DNA of 64,000 bases, taken from positions 1,259,001 through 1,323,000 of the forward strand of contig JAXCHB010000005.1 in assembly GCA_036926305.1 (NCBI GenBank), written 5' to 3'. Both the position numbers and the translations under genes were made by a program. Numbering within the stretch: the stretch's first letter is position 1; each line of letters starts with the position of its first letter. Shown here in pieces: positions 44,205 through 56,098 of the stretch. Source of the DNA: Uropetala carovei. Its lineage: Eukaryota > Arthropoda > Insecta > Odonata > Petaluridae. The notes under the pieces were generated by a model that saw only the letters and a list, made by a program, of their open reading frames with translations, did not search any database and had not been told where the DNA came from.

Positions 44205-44650
44205 AATTTTATATAATAATAGCCGTCGTCCGTTGGTTGGTTGGTCACGCTATGCAAACGCTAATAACTCGAGAAATAATAACGACAGAAACTCCAAATT
44301 TGGTAGGGATGCTTGATTAACACTTTTTCAGGTGATGACGAATTTAAACCGCGAAAAACTTCCTTGGTTCGTCTCCAAGAGAGGCATTTCCATTTCCCAT
44401 TACTTTACATGTAAAACGCGATTTTTCGACGTGCAGGCTTTTATTCATTTGGAAATTAAAATTAGAAGAAATTAACAGACGACCTTCGGATTTGAACCAT
44501 TTTGAAGAAAAAGTTATAAAGTGTCTTATTCCATTCGTCCTTTTTTCGCCCACAGTTCGAAATATTCCATATTAAACGTTTAATTTGCATATTTTGTGGA
44601 AATCTCGCCATTTTAACGTGATGTTGCTATGTCGACCATTATCATTGTTA
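44205..44650 (+). mobile_element. Helitron 5' region and core
   Basis: A TATATAATAATAGCCGTCGTCC start is followed by a GGTTGGTTGGTC block, ACTCGAGAAATAATAACG, GAAACTCCAAATTTGGTAGG and the shared core. This order is the usual 5' layout of insect Helitrons. The same core appears inverted at 6869-7407 and as a fragment at 17976-18190. It may be the 5' portion of the element whose 3' end is at 45901, giving about 1.7 kb. The first TC is not preserved. A 69-codon minus-strand frame here is not coding. Confidence 0.6.
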
Positions 44651-44715
44651 CACCTCAAATTACTATTATTGTATACATCCTTCTGGGAATAAGCGTGCCT
44701 TGAGTGCTTCAATAC

Positions 44716-44736
44716 GAGAGAGAGAGAGAGAGAGAG
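44716..44736. repeat. (GA)n microsatellite
   Basis: Pure GA run. Confidence 0.95.
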
Positions 44737-45799
44737 GAAGGATGGGGAGAGATTGGCGTGTTTTGTGGAAAATAAGTATATTAACGTAAATATAAAAAAT
44801 TTTAAGTATCAACAGTGTCATTATAGAAAAATTGGAAATAAAAAGCATTCTTAAATTAAATTCTTTGTAAACCATACGTGCTTACGAATTTATATTGTTA
44901 TTCCTCGAATTAATTTCGTAAAATGGCCAAAGTTTGGAAACGAATATAAATTAAAATTCAATTAAAATTAAAAGAACATTTAAAACTGTTAACAGGCAAT
45001 TTTCGAAGAAACAACACTGGATCTTTTAATGAATTGATTTCTTTTTATAAAAGGAATTTTGGTGCTTATTTAATACAGAGTAAGTTCATAATCCATTTAA
45101 ATCTAATAACAGTGGCTATTATAGTTTAAAGAAAGAACTTTATTTATTCACTTTACAGAATGAAATAATTTTAGGCTAGCATTGCCTATTATAAAAGGAG
45201 TTACTTTGGAATTTACAGTATGTAAAGTGGAAGTTGTACTGAATTGACTCAAGTACATATATTTCAAAGCAGAAATCAATTTAAAACTATTGTAGCGGTT
45301 TCTACGATAAACAATTAGTTTATTTTTTGTTAATATGGATCTCCAATACAACAATCCACTCAATCGTCAAGGGAACAGTTTACAATGTTGAAATAAATTG
45401 ATTTGTTTTTGTTCAGATATTATTTAAAGAAATTATTCCGCTTATTGATTAATTAGTTAGTTTTTAATTTAAATATTTTAAAGAGTTTTATTTTAAATAT
45501 GTAATACATAACGGAGACGGAGAACATTATTGAGGATTCGAGTAAGCTTTCTTTCTTCGTAAGTACAGAGTACAATTTTAAAACAACCATAATGTTAAGT
45601 GCACAAAATTTAATTATTTTCCCTACATTAAATATGTATACATATAATTACTTCCCGTTCTTTGCACACCGACATTTATTTGCAGCATTGACGAGAACAA
45701 GGTGGGAGAAGAATAACAGACTTTTATAGCCGAATATAAAAACCAAAGACATTTACTAAACAACAGAATATTCACTAGAAATGTAATATATGACGAAAT

Positions 45800-45901
45800 A
45801 TTTCATATGTAAAAGTGTGCTAATAATTATTTTAAATACAAATATTAATAATCAATCTATCTATAATTCTTCCGTTGATATTTCAACGGGCATTACACTA
45901 G
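45800..45901 (+). mobile_element. Helitron-like 3' terminus (family X, copy 3)
   Basis: CCGTTGA, loop TATT, TCAACGG (45872-45889) is a perfect 7-bp hairpin. GCATTACA, CTAG (45898-45901) and T follow. This is a clean Helitron 3' end, and it is organised like those at 28438 and 23931. The left coordinate is arbitrary. A matching 5' region may be the one at 44205. Confidence 0.6.
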
Positions 45902-46209
45902 TATTAAATATTTCATAATACCATAATCTTGACATCATAATGCTTTTAGACTGATTTAATTACTAGGAGATATTAATTTTCACAATATACATGCGGTATC
46001 CCTCCCAAGAACGAAATGACGAGGTCGATTTATGACTGTAATTTACTAGACGATGAAGATATTTCCGACTGCAGCGAAATGGTCAGAAAAACCAGATGCG
46101 CAATCTTACTTGGAATCCTTTCTTAGAATCAACGACCGGAAGATTAAAAGCAACGGCCGCTTTCAAGCCGAAATTCGCATCTGGTTTTTTCCAGTCGTCT
46201 TGGAGTTAT
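45902..46209. other. no supported feature
   Basis: A 62-codon frame (46053-46241) runs into the tandem repeat that follows and is not coding. Confidence 0.4.
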
Positions 46210-46409
46210 CTCCAAGATCATTTGCGATGTGTCTCTCATAAATAACATTCGTACAAATTTCGAATGAAAGGAAAACACGATCTGATGGACTGCGTAAGGA
46301 TGTTAATCACTCCAAGATCATTTGCGATGTGTCTCTCATAAATAACATTCGTACAAATTTCGAATGAAAGGAAAACACGATCTGATGGACTGCGTAAGGA
46401 TGTTAATCA
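46210..46409. repeat. exact 100-bp tandem duplication
   Basis: 46210-46309 and 46310-46409 are identical as far as I can read, both beginning CTCCAAGATCATTTGCGATG and ending GGATGTTAATCA. No divergence implies a very recent event or an assembly duplication. Confidence 0.95.
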
Positions 46410-47072
46410 ACGAACATAAATTTACATTATTACCCTGAAAACAGCCAATGGCATTTGGTATGGAATGCTAATAGATCAAAGTTACTCTAATTAAAGCCTA
46501 TATTAGTCTGCCCTGAATGAACCATGGTATTTCTCGGTACTCGACGTACTTTTTGATACATTTTGATCGAGTCCTAAGCTCATTATCACAAGTGGGCACA
46601 ACTATGCCTCCCACGTCCTAAATTAACTCCGGGCTATAAAAAACGTTTCGAATAATAATAAATAAAGACAAATTGGAAAGCAAAATTCGTCACATATGAT
46701 TTCGTGAAACTTCCAAACTTCGTTAAGAATCAGGTATGGAGGGACTACGGACTACGTGTCATTTAATGCCGTAAGGCCTCGCGAAATGTATGTCCGGATC
46801 CATCTGGTGTTTTCAAACGAATACGAGTGAATTGAACGCATTCCGAAAGCTTTGCTTCGCATCCTGCTGAGTTGTGTCGGTTTTTCTCTCGAGTTTCTCG
46901 CACACTGTTATACAATCGATCCTAATTTGATGTGGTTTTTATATTTTATCTAACATTCGGTCTCCTGATTTTTAAGTTGAAAAATTATTTTTGGTGTTAA
47001 TTCATCAATTTTCTTCGGATTTGCGTGCTTGGATTTTCAGTGGGACATTTTTAGTGCTGCTTTGCTGCTTTT
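46410..47072. other. no supported feature
   Basis: No coding, RNA or repeat signal recognised. Confidence 0.4.
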
Positions 47073-47243
47073 CCAAAAAAAATTGTTTATGTATTCGGTT
47101 TGTCTGTCTTTACGTCCAGGAAATATAGGTATATGGAATCCTGTAACTTAAAGAAACCATATTAGGGATAGGGCGGTCTATGTGAGGGCTAGACATGGTC
47201 AAAATTTGGTGAATCTAGGATCAGCTGCTGGAGAGTAATCGGT
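47073..47243 (+). repeat. dispersed repeat B, copy 1
   Basis: Matches 57185-57354 in direct orientation: TTATGTATTCGGTTTGTCTG, then GAAACCAT, GGTCGGTCTA-like, TTTGGTGAAT and AGGATCAGCTGCTGG. Element class unknown. Confidence 0.7.
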
Positions 47244-47307
47244 ATCTTTTTCCACACCCCTTTGTTTTGCATTTTCGTGTGTGTGCATGTATATGTTTAC
47301 ATATCCG

Positions 47308-47589
47308 CAGATGCGGTCCGAGGTACTGGCGAGCCGGGCGGCTGCCCGAGCGCCAAAGTATTGAAGGCGCTATCCCGATCACATATTTATAAGTTACTTG
47401 GAAGAGAATAAATGTTGGACACCAATTTATATCGCGTAACCGGCGGAAATCTAGATGACATTACTCGATCAATTACTTTATGGAGCAATGAATAAATTAA
47501 CTGTTTCTTTTAAAAATATCTACCAAAAATTTACGGGACGCTGGAGCAGTTCTTCGCCCGGGGCGTCAAATTACCTCAGGCCGCTCCTG
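47308..47589. mobile_element. hAT-like MITE
   Basis: The left end CAGATGCGGTCCGAGGTACT and the reverse complement of the right end CAGGAGCGGCCTGAGGTAAT align well and lead into GC-rich blocks (GCGAGCCGGGCGG, GACGCCCCGGGCG). The form CAG-GGCGG-C-GAGGTA is a known hAT end type. The flanking 8-mers (CATATCCG, CGTATATA) do not match convincingly, so the duplication is lost. A plus-strand frame crossing the right end is not a gene. Confidence 0.62.
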
Positions 47590-47604
47590 CGTATATATGC
47601 ATAT

Positions 47605-47637
47605 ACACACACGCGCGAGCGCGCACACACACACACA
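47605..47637. repeat. (AC)n/(GC)n microsatellite
   Basis: Alternating purine-pyrimidine run with CGCGCGAGCGCGC in the middle. Confidence 0.9.
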
Positions 47638-47889
47638 AAGATATTTATCTACATATTTATACGTATATATACTAACTTTAAAGTTATAATACTACACAAA
47701 ATAATAAATATAAAATTTTACAGGCGAAAGAGCTTCATCTTGTACGTTATAAATTAACCTCCATGACATAACTAAAGGGTTTATTTCATTAAAATTTTAC
47801 AACGATACCACCTTTTCCAGGAATGAATTAAAGAATCAGGACGATTGTGAATGATTCCACCTCAATAATTTTCGGATTTCAGGTCCGTA

Positions 47890-48200
47890 ATGAAGGAGCG
47901 ACGACTAGAATGACTCCGAACGAGACACTATCTTGCGCCCTCAGGAATCATCCCTCGCACTTCCGTCACGACGCAAGTGTATCGAAACGCGCGCACCGAT
48001 CCATTTACCCTACACGCCCCGTCGCTGCAGCGGACGATAGCGCCTCGGCACGGAGCCGCCGGCGCCATCTGGAGAGCACGACGCCCGCGCACGAACGCGC
48101 GCAACCGCAAGCGTCATTAGGTCGCAGATAAGGGATGCGTCCCCCTCTACTTAGGCAAAAGATAACAGAGGCGAAACTGGAGAGGGAAAGGACGATCCGC
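47890..48200. promoter_or_regulatory. CpG-dense segment, candidate promoter or first exon
   Basis: CpG dinucleotides are packed far more densely than elsewhere in the window, with GCGCGCACCGATCC, GGAGCCGCCGGCGCCATC and ACGAACGCGCGC blocks. Open frames of 60-94 codons exist on both strands, as expected for any GC-rich DNA. None shows a domain. The plus-strand frame (47847-48131) starts in AT-rich sequence outside the block. GGCGCCATCT at 48061-48070 resembles an insect insulator-protein site. It could be a promoter, an untranslated exon, or a GC-rich transposon remnant. I found no inverted ends around it. Confidence 0.35.
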
Positions 48201-51200
48201 TTACTCATTAATTGTACGCTCGATTAGCGAAGAGTGGTTCCGTTTTAACGCCCATAGCGTCAGTCGCTCGAGGGGAAGGGAGGGGTCGACTATTACCGAC
48301 CACGCTAGAGGCCTTGCTGCAATTTATATCTAATGCCGCGGGGAGAGTAGAGTGACAGGAGAAACAGAGGAGGGTGAGGATAGGAAGAAAAGAGGATATG
48401 AAGGAGGGGAATCATTCCTCGGACAACAACCGGGGGCGTACCGACATCCACGCAAACCCAGCGTCGCAGGGTATCCACCATCAAAAGGGATCCAATATCG
48501 AGAAATGTGAATCCCTTAACCGCTGAGGGCGTAGTATTGCGCCACGCCATCTGCATATCTGCGCTATGGAGGATGTACTGCTACGATCTGATGCATAATC
48601 GTATCTTTCGAGCAGGAAAGTAGTAATATTACGCCAAACACGTACGCGTTTGCGGTTTTCTGAGATTATAGAAACTATGCCGTCGTCAGCCACTGACGAT
48701 GAAAAATTTTTTAACTAAGCTTAGAAGTTTTTAACAATCGTTTATTGAAGGGAACTATTTCGAAATATTTTAAACGATTCCGAAATACACCAACAATTTT
48801 TTCGGGATCGTAAGCCTATCTCCATATTTTACCAGCCACCGAAAATATGTTCAAACTTATTTTTTGAACAATCCTCTAAATTACACATTCCTGTGACAAT
48901 GGTGTTCGTTCAGTTATGGGTTCGAGGGAGAATTATCTTTTCTGGTATCTTCCTATTACCCTCACCAATTCACTCCGTAACGAGTTTCGTGCCTAACTCC
49001 GACAGCGTTCCAACGGAGAGCGTTTAATCTTCGTCAAATATCACGATCTAATGTGTTCTCTGCGTACTTTGGGAAATTTAGGCGTCTTCCATCAAAAAAA
49101 GTCTTGAAAACTCGAAAACGTAAAGGTAGAAGGCTAAATGCAATCCAATACTAACCGCTAATTAACACGCGACGTTCATGCACACCGAAAGTCGTGTAGC
49201 ACATGTTGCTTTCTGATCTTCCAACAATTCCTTCGAGTTTTTGTTATTTAACGGCTCTCCACTTGTCATTAAGTTCCTTAAAATCACCCTGGAATGATTC
49301 TTTTCCTACGCTTTGCATATTTCCCTGCATATTTTTTTCTACAAACAACCAAACATAATTATTTCTCTTTTTCAGTCCCCTCAAGTATTTCCTTTTAATG
49401 CTCCAGGTAATACATACATCGAAATATTGAGTACATTCTTATTAGAAACTATGAAGGGTGGCAAACAAAGCATTTTAGCAGGTCAATCCACGGCATTGAC
49501 CCTTTGGCCACCACGAGCAATTTCCGCACGACGTTGTAGGGTTACGATTTATCCAACACCGACGCAGTGGCCTGCTTTGGACATACACACTTAACAAAGA
49601 TAGGTTTACAGGTGGTTTAAGCGGTTCGCCGAGACACTGGTGGTCCTTTCATTGATTGGATGGGTGTCTCTAAGCCGCTGTAACGCGCTCTTTGGGAGAA
49701 CAGAAGAAGAGCTCAAAGCCGGTGGCGAAACGTTATCATTTGACACTAATATGTTCAAAATGAATACATTTAAAGTGGACTGTCTTCTTCAGAAGTTTTT
49801 TCGTCAGATGGATTGTGTTGGTTTTACGTTGTGTAGAAATTAAAATAGAAGAGCGATTCTCCAGACACATTAAATGTCGACATTTATCCCGCTTTCCAGT
49901 CTGTTGTAGACGGGAAGCCGTCTCCCGTTTACTATTTTACCCAGACTCGTTATTTAGCTCCATGGTATACCTACATGATATTACATTAATAATGAACGTA
50001 CAAAGCTGTCTAAACGTTGTCTATTAATCTTGAAATACTGAATAAATAAGATTTCTACTTATACCAGATATTATGTTCAACTGGGATACGAGGATAAAAG
50101 TCTCATATTCGCATTTGATTTTATAAATTTCGTGCGTATATATGGGCAGTGCTACAATGCTATGCAAATGGTGCATTATGTCACCATATTATATCTAAAT
50201 ATGCTGATACTTTCATGAAACGTTCATCAATGAAAATAAATGAACGATCATTATGTAGACGAGTCAAAATATATTTATTCTATTTTCTTAAGAGATTTAT
50301 ACGTATCAAAATAAACTCAAGACTTTAAATTTGATAAAAGTATTTGCAGCTTCATTACACAGCATGGTTTGTAATATATTACTCTGTAAAAAGATGTTTG
50401 TTTGTTTATATAAGCACGTTTATAACTACAAGTCCATGCATCGGTATCTTTTAAATATGTGGTTCAGTAAATACGTTGCCGGCTCAAGATTTGATCAGCC
50501 GGCAATAAAGAGTCAAACTTCTCACGGCATGTTTAACAAAAAGAATTAATCCTGCGTATCCATTAAGTTTAAAACTAATGTGGTGTTTTTGACTTAAGGC
50601 GAAAGCACATACACTGATATTAAAATCGCGACACATTTATTGCGCGTATAATGATCAGATAATACGATTTATGCAAGTTTTCGGAGTTTTTCAAAGCTAG
50701 TAACGAAAATATTTGTATGTAATCATTTTGAGTCACGTCCTTCTTTCAGGAAAACACAAGATTATCATTTTGACTAAATTTTAATATTAGATATATTTGC
50801 ATTGTTAGATTATTCCGTTAGCATACTCGAAGTAAGAATCACATTGGGTAACGATTTTATCAATCGTGTAAATTTATAATCGTACAACCCCGAGGGCAAA
50901 TAGCATTCCACTGAGCTGCTTTCTTAACTAGAAATATTATCCCCCGACTAAAGCATAAAACGATATTATCCAAATCAACCTCACCCACTACTATTTTATT
51001 GTATAAAAATAGACACAGTTCACATTTAGTTCGAATAAAATCCCTTTCATACACAAAAAAAAACGAGACCTGATGAAATATCCTCCACCAATATTCATGA
51101 ATAAGTTCTTCATCTATCCGCGCCGATCCAAAACTTTCACTCCTTTTCCAGGAAAACTATGTTAGCAGCAGTTCTTGCGTAGACGAAAACGGCGTATCGC

Positions 51201-52543
51201 GACGGAATGTACACTTCGGAAGCAAACACATAATAACTTAAGTCCCAACGACTCTCTCGTTTCTCCCTTTCTCCTCTTCCTCCCTTCAAGAACCAATCTC
51301 AAAACCCCACTCCGGCATACGAAATCGGCTTCCCATCCACGCCAACCATTTCGGCGTCGACAAAAGACATACCGGAAACTTGGATTATATAAAAACAAAA
51401 TCTATTTTCCTCACGTATGTACGTCGAAAAAGTATCGAGAGATCGTAGGGGAACGAGCAAATAACCAGGATTTTCGCTTTCTGAGATGGAATTCACGGCC
51501 ACAGAGGGTGATAAGAAGATACAGGAACGCGTGCATGTTTGGGTGTACGCTCGTGAGGGAGGCTATCGATCAGATGCGACAAGATGGGAAGTGGTTTCGT
51601 AGGGAAGGGAAAATAGGGTTGGAGTGAGTGTGTGGGAGAGATCGAAAGAGAGGGTAGACGAGCTATGTGCGAAAACTTGTGAAGCGGCGCGTTAAATTGA
51701 AATCGTGCTCCTTTTTACGATTCCATCGATTGAATTCACGACCCGAGACAAGAGCTTCGTAATTCCCGCGAGAAGTAAAAACGGCAAAGAAACGACCGTT
51801 TTTTTTCCTCTCAAATTCCAATTAAGTTTTATATCGCCGTTTCCCCAGGCGATAAGATTAACAAAACGCAGAGGTCGATTCAAATTCCGGACGACTGCTT
51901 TAAAAATTCCGTAAATCTGGTAGTTAAGGAGCGACACGAAGGCGATTTACGGCAAAGGACGACCGAGTCGTTTATAATAAATTTCCGCGAATGCAAACCA
52001 ATGGTGGCTATTCGAAGGTAGAGCTATAGGATGAGCCCCATTTGGACCCGTATGTATTATCTCACTCCCTCTCTCTATCCAATAGCACTTTTTCGAAATA
52101 ACCAAATGTCAAAACTGGCCCAACGTTCTCGCAGGATAACGAGCCAAATATGAATGCGACGTTGACCGCAGAGGGGCAGAATGCGAGTGAAGTTCCAAGC
52201 GCTCCGAGAGGAACAAGTCCGGTATAAACGCTTCCACTGAATCCGAAGCCCAGTGTTAGGCTGTAAAATGGTAGAAATTTTCCAGAAGTACAGATCCCTC
52301 AACGTCTCGTCTATTTCTTCTTTCGCTAGACCGATTTCCTTTTTCCATTTAATTCGCATAATTCGCGTTAATTTCACGGGTTTCTCTCAATAAATAACTG
52401 ATGGAATAATAAGTATTTCACGCATCAATGGTACAATAACTAAGCTCCTTCAACGGTCTTAAAAAGGTTGGGTAAATCATATGTGCAGTTATGCTACAAA
52501 GAAACCGCATCAGTGGCGTATAATGGTAGTACATTCTGGACAA
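48201..52543. other. no supported feature
   Basis: A G/A-rich patch lies at 48325-48415. Open frames up to 150 codons (51175-51627 plus) overlap frames on the other strand and show no domain. A CTTTTTCAG acceptor-like string at 49368-49376 precedes an open frame (49313-49594), but the translation matches nothing I know and no donor is evident. I call nothing. Confidence 0.4.
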
Positions 52544-53196
52544 GTTAGGAAAGTGTACAGCGTACCACAAATGGGCGCTTTTCGTGCAATGGAGTATTTG
52601 AAAGAAATTACTATATACACGTTTTCGAAATTGTTCCATCGTTGAAAATTATTACATTCTTTTCACTTACAAAACTCTTTGAGTTTACGTAAGGAAAATA
52701 GTGTTTTAAAGTTCTTTTCTTCGTCATAAATAATCCATTTTCTTCCTATTTAAATATATTGCGTATTTTTCTGAAATTGCTTATGTGAGCAACAATGAAG
52801 AAGTGACCATGCAAGAAATTTTCCAAGTTCAACTCTAATTAAGACTTTCGTGTTTAATTTTCTTGTTAATGGCTAATCCTATGATAAAAAAGTATAGGAA
52901 AATAAACACTCTGCTTTACTCGTTGTACAAGTTCTACAATTTTTATTTCGAAACTATTTTGATATGACCAATACTTTACGAGGTATAACGGAAAGTTCAT
53001 ATTTGTCACCAGTAAAGTGGTACCCCTGATTAGCTTACGTGATTCATTTTTGCGATTTTCTTATTGTCTTTGATTGTAAGTCCTTAATATCATATTTCAT
53101 GAAAATCCGATCGGTAGAAGCCGAGAACGAACATGCGGACGGACGGGCAAACCGAAGCTAATAGGCGCTCATGCTGGAAGCGAAACACGCCAAAAG
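52544..53196 (+). repeat. dispersed repeat A, copy 2
   Basis: Partner of 2341-2847. Longer than copy 1 because it keeps a block around 53075-53160 with ATGCGGACGGACGGGCAAAC that copy 1 lacks. CAGTGGCGTATAATGG just upstream (52511) looks like a hAT end but has no partner. Confidence 0.7.
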
Positions 53197-54483
53197 ATAC
53201 TCAAGCTCAATTGTCAATTTTAGTTCAGCCATAAAGCACTATTGGTTACAAAATTTAAAATCTATATTGATTGTAAAAATAAATAAAAAATATAATATAC
53301 TTGGTCTAAATTGTTCTAATATCATTTTATAAGTTAAGCCGCGTACAATGGTTTGCGTAAATGGCATATCGGGGAGGTGCATATTTAAAACGGACTTGCA
53401 AACAATTAGATCGTATTAAAGTGATTTTGAAAGTGAAACTGTTACTAAGTTATTTTTTCCTCATCCGAATGGGCGCTTGTGTTTTTAGGTTTCGGGAGCT
53501 ATTCTATAATGAAGATAAATTGTCCAAAATATAAATTCGCATTAAAACTTTTTAACTACAAATAATTTAAAGAGTTAAAACAGGAATTCAGATATTCCAT
53601 TTCTACGGTTGGCGACGTTGATTATAGTCGGACTAAACATTAGACTGAAATACAATTTTAAGTGCGCACTTACGTACATAAACATCCAGCATGTCTGACA
53701 CGTAAATTATAGTTCTCAATAGTCCAGCGTAGACTAGAATTTGTTGGGAGAAATTTATTAATTAAATGTTAAATTTCAGAAAGTCCGTTGATTTAAAGTA
53801 GCGTAGTTTTATGGGGCCGCATGGAGGGACAAGCAGATAAGACGAAGATAATAACTTCTATCGCACTGCTACGGAGTGCTCTTAAAAGAAATCAGGCTAA
53901 ACCAAGGTATAAATTATTTGGGACTGCAGTGGGGCGTACGATGCGTCAGCAGTCCTATTAAGTTAGAAAAACACTCGGAATTTTCTTAGAAAAAACTCAA
54001 GTTATGGAATGATAAATTCATTCTTGCTGCTCAGATAGTGTATTATGAGAGATTTTTTGTAGGCTTAAATTGGAACCGTTAGAGATTCATAAATAAGCAA
54101 GTCTTTGGAAAATTGGCGCGCGATAGGTTAAGCCTTTCCAGATACCACCCACTTTCTAAAAAATAACAAAGCCTACGTCGTATCTTGAGTTTATTATACC
54201 ATTTGGACAACATATAATGGCGGTAAGATATAGTGATATACATATACTCAGACCAAGTATGATAACTGTAAATATAAAATATTTAAAAATTATCAGTGCA
54301 TCAATGAACATATTTGTCACATCACCATGTTTAAACTATTCAACTAATATGGAACGTGTATAAACAGATTAAAAATCACGCGCCGAAAAAATCAGTTCAC
54401 GTATTTTTATAATCCGAATAAAAAATATTAGCAGCAAAACCACAGAAAACTTTTATAAACGTATAATATTCGTTAATATTTAC
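53197..54483. other. no supported feature
   Basis: AT-rich sequence without recognisable frames or repeats. Confidence 0.4.
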
Positions 54484-54560
54484 TGGTGGTGTAGTGGTTA
54501 TGGTGTCGGCTTCCCGTTACAAAGTTCCGGGGTTTGATCCCCGCGAATGGTTTTTCACAA
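54484..54560 (+). mobile_element. tRNA-derived SINE head
   Basis: GTGTAGTGGTTA at 54489-54500 is a good A box and GGTTTGATCC at 54531-54540 a good B box, 41 bases apart. The CGGGG and CCCCG arms around the B box form a strong stem with a six-base loop, one short of a normal T loop. No acceptor stem can be drawn. It is therefore a SINE head rather than a functional tRNA gene. The 3' body may extend to about 54640, where the hAT element begins. Confidence 0.55.
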
Positions 54561-54644
54561 AAAGATAAAATGAATTAATTAAAAAAACTATCATCGGTGC
54601 CTGACAACAATACTGTCAGTATGGCATAGATCCGAAAACAAATG

Positions 54645-56090
54645 ATGTTGGCTGGATCTATATCCAATAGAGCTGTAGGCGTGATCGGGATGATTTTAAT
54701 GGCTACAATACTGCGATGTGGAAAGCAAGAGGGAAACTACCACATTACAATTCCCTAGTAATGATTTTATGGTTGGACAATATGAGTTCTCTCGAGGTAA
54801 AACATACCGGAGGTATAATATTCTTCCAATCGGATCTCCGGGCTGGGACTGCCTTGAGGAAAACATCTGTCGAAGGTAACTTACGCTTAGGTACTTGGAA
54901 ATTTTAAAAATCCAACATATCCATAAAATTCGATGGGTGGTCAGTAAAACTGGAGCACTCAAATCACTTCTTGCAGATTGGAAACCGTGTATTACCCATA
55001 TGGAATCTATTATGGAATCAGGAAATACTATTGTATCTAACCAATGCAAAGGATTTCTGAGGATTTTAAAAGATTTTAGGTTCTTACTAATAGTACATTT
55101 ATTACTGGATTTTCGTCCTGTTTTTAAGAAGTAGTCCCTAATTTTTCAAAGAGAAAACCTTCTTCTCAGCCATGTAAAATTGCACCTGGAAAGTGCATTG
55201 CATTCTTCGGAGGAATTAGAATATAGTAAAGGACTAATGGAGAAAACATTTTTTGATAACACGTCTATGACTGGAAAATTTCAAGGAGTTTCAGCTAGGT
55301 GGAATACCGCAGGGAAAATTTAAATTTCAACCAGACAGAATTAAATTAATTAAAACGGGTATGAAATCTTTGAATGGCAGATTTCTTGACACTAGTCATT
55401 GCAAAGTATCTGCTGCCTGTTCTGTATTCGATACTGTTTCGTGGCCGTCTGGTAGTGATTTAAGAGATTACGGTGATTCTGAAATAAAGACGCTCATTTG
55501 CCATTTTCATCATATCGTATCAAAAGATTCGCTTGAGAAAGTTACTGAAACTATTCTTAATGAATGGTATGAAGTTAAAGTATTATGTAAGCATTTGAAG
55601 CTGGAAGATATTCTAAAATCAATAGTTTCACACGGAGAAAGATTTCCGTTGTTCAGTAAGTTGATATTTATAATAGCAATTCTTCCAACTTCAACGGCAT
55701 CTCGTGAGAGGGGTTTCAGTGCCACGAATTCAATTAAATCTAAGAAAAGGACATCGTTACAGAATTATAGTTTAGATGACCTCTTAATGATATCAATCAA
55801 TGGACCGTCAATTAATTTGCACAAGCCAGAACGTGCTATTGAACGGTGGTATTTTTCGAGTAAAACTATTTGTCATACAAAGAGTCATAAGCACGAAAAT
55901 GACAAAAAATAAAAATGTATAGTTTCTGTATTGTAAGAATGAAATATAATAAACAATATTATACGAAACCAATGTTGTTATTATGAATTTATGAGTCATA
56001 AATTATGACATTAAAAAATCACATTTTTTGGGGGTGGCGAATATATTTTTCATCTACCGAGTAGGACTTGGCATAATTTGTCCAGCCCTG
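54645..56090 (+). mobile_element. decayed hAT element carrying a ZNF862-like transposase
   Basis: The right end, reverse complemented, is CAGGGCTGGACAAATTATGC and is followed by ATGATGAT (56091-56098). On the left, AAATGATG at 54637-54644 is followed by a weak TTGGCTGGATCTATAT that could be the eroded partner end. The left boundary is therefore tentative. The transposase relic inside is on the plus strand (separate entry). Confidence 0.65.
54895..55912 (+). pseudogene. hAT transposase pseudogene, ZNF862-like
   Basis: The first part (54895-55132) contains IRWVVSKTGALKSLLADWKP and GFLRILKDFRFLLIVHLLLD, then a stop. The same frame continues SLIFQRENLLLSH and ARWNTAGKI to a second stop near 55320. 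After a frame change an open run of 183 codons (55361-55912) contains DLRDYGDSEIKTLICHFHHI and ILPTSTASRERGFSATNSIK. That string is followed by S-L-DDLLMISINGPS. The P-STA--ER-FS--N-IK core is the hAT C-terminal dimerisation motif. The order matches ZNF862-like and related hAT proteins. The upstream zinc finger and the first catalytic aspartate are not visible. With several stops it cannot make the full protein. Confidence 0.9.
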
Positions 56091-56098
56091 ATGATGAT

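Noticed and set aside
49313..49594. Possible exon with a CTTTTTCAG acceptor
   Set aside because: No recognisable protein, no donor site of note and no neighbouring exons.
51175..51627. 150-codon basic plus-strand open frame
   Set aside because: It overlaps minus-strand frames of similar quality and matches no family. It could be revisited with RNA-seq.
52511..52530. CAGTGGCGTATAATGG, resembling a hAT left end
   Set aside because: No inverted partner downstream. It may belong to dispersed repeat A or to its flank.
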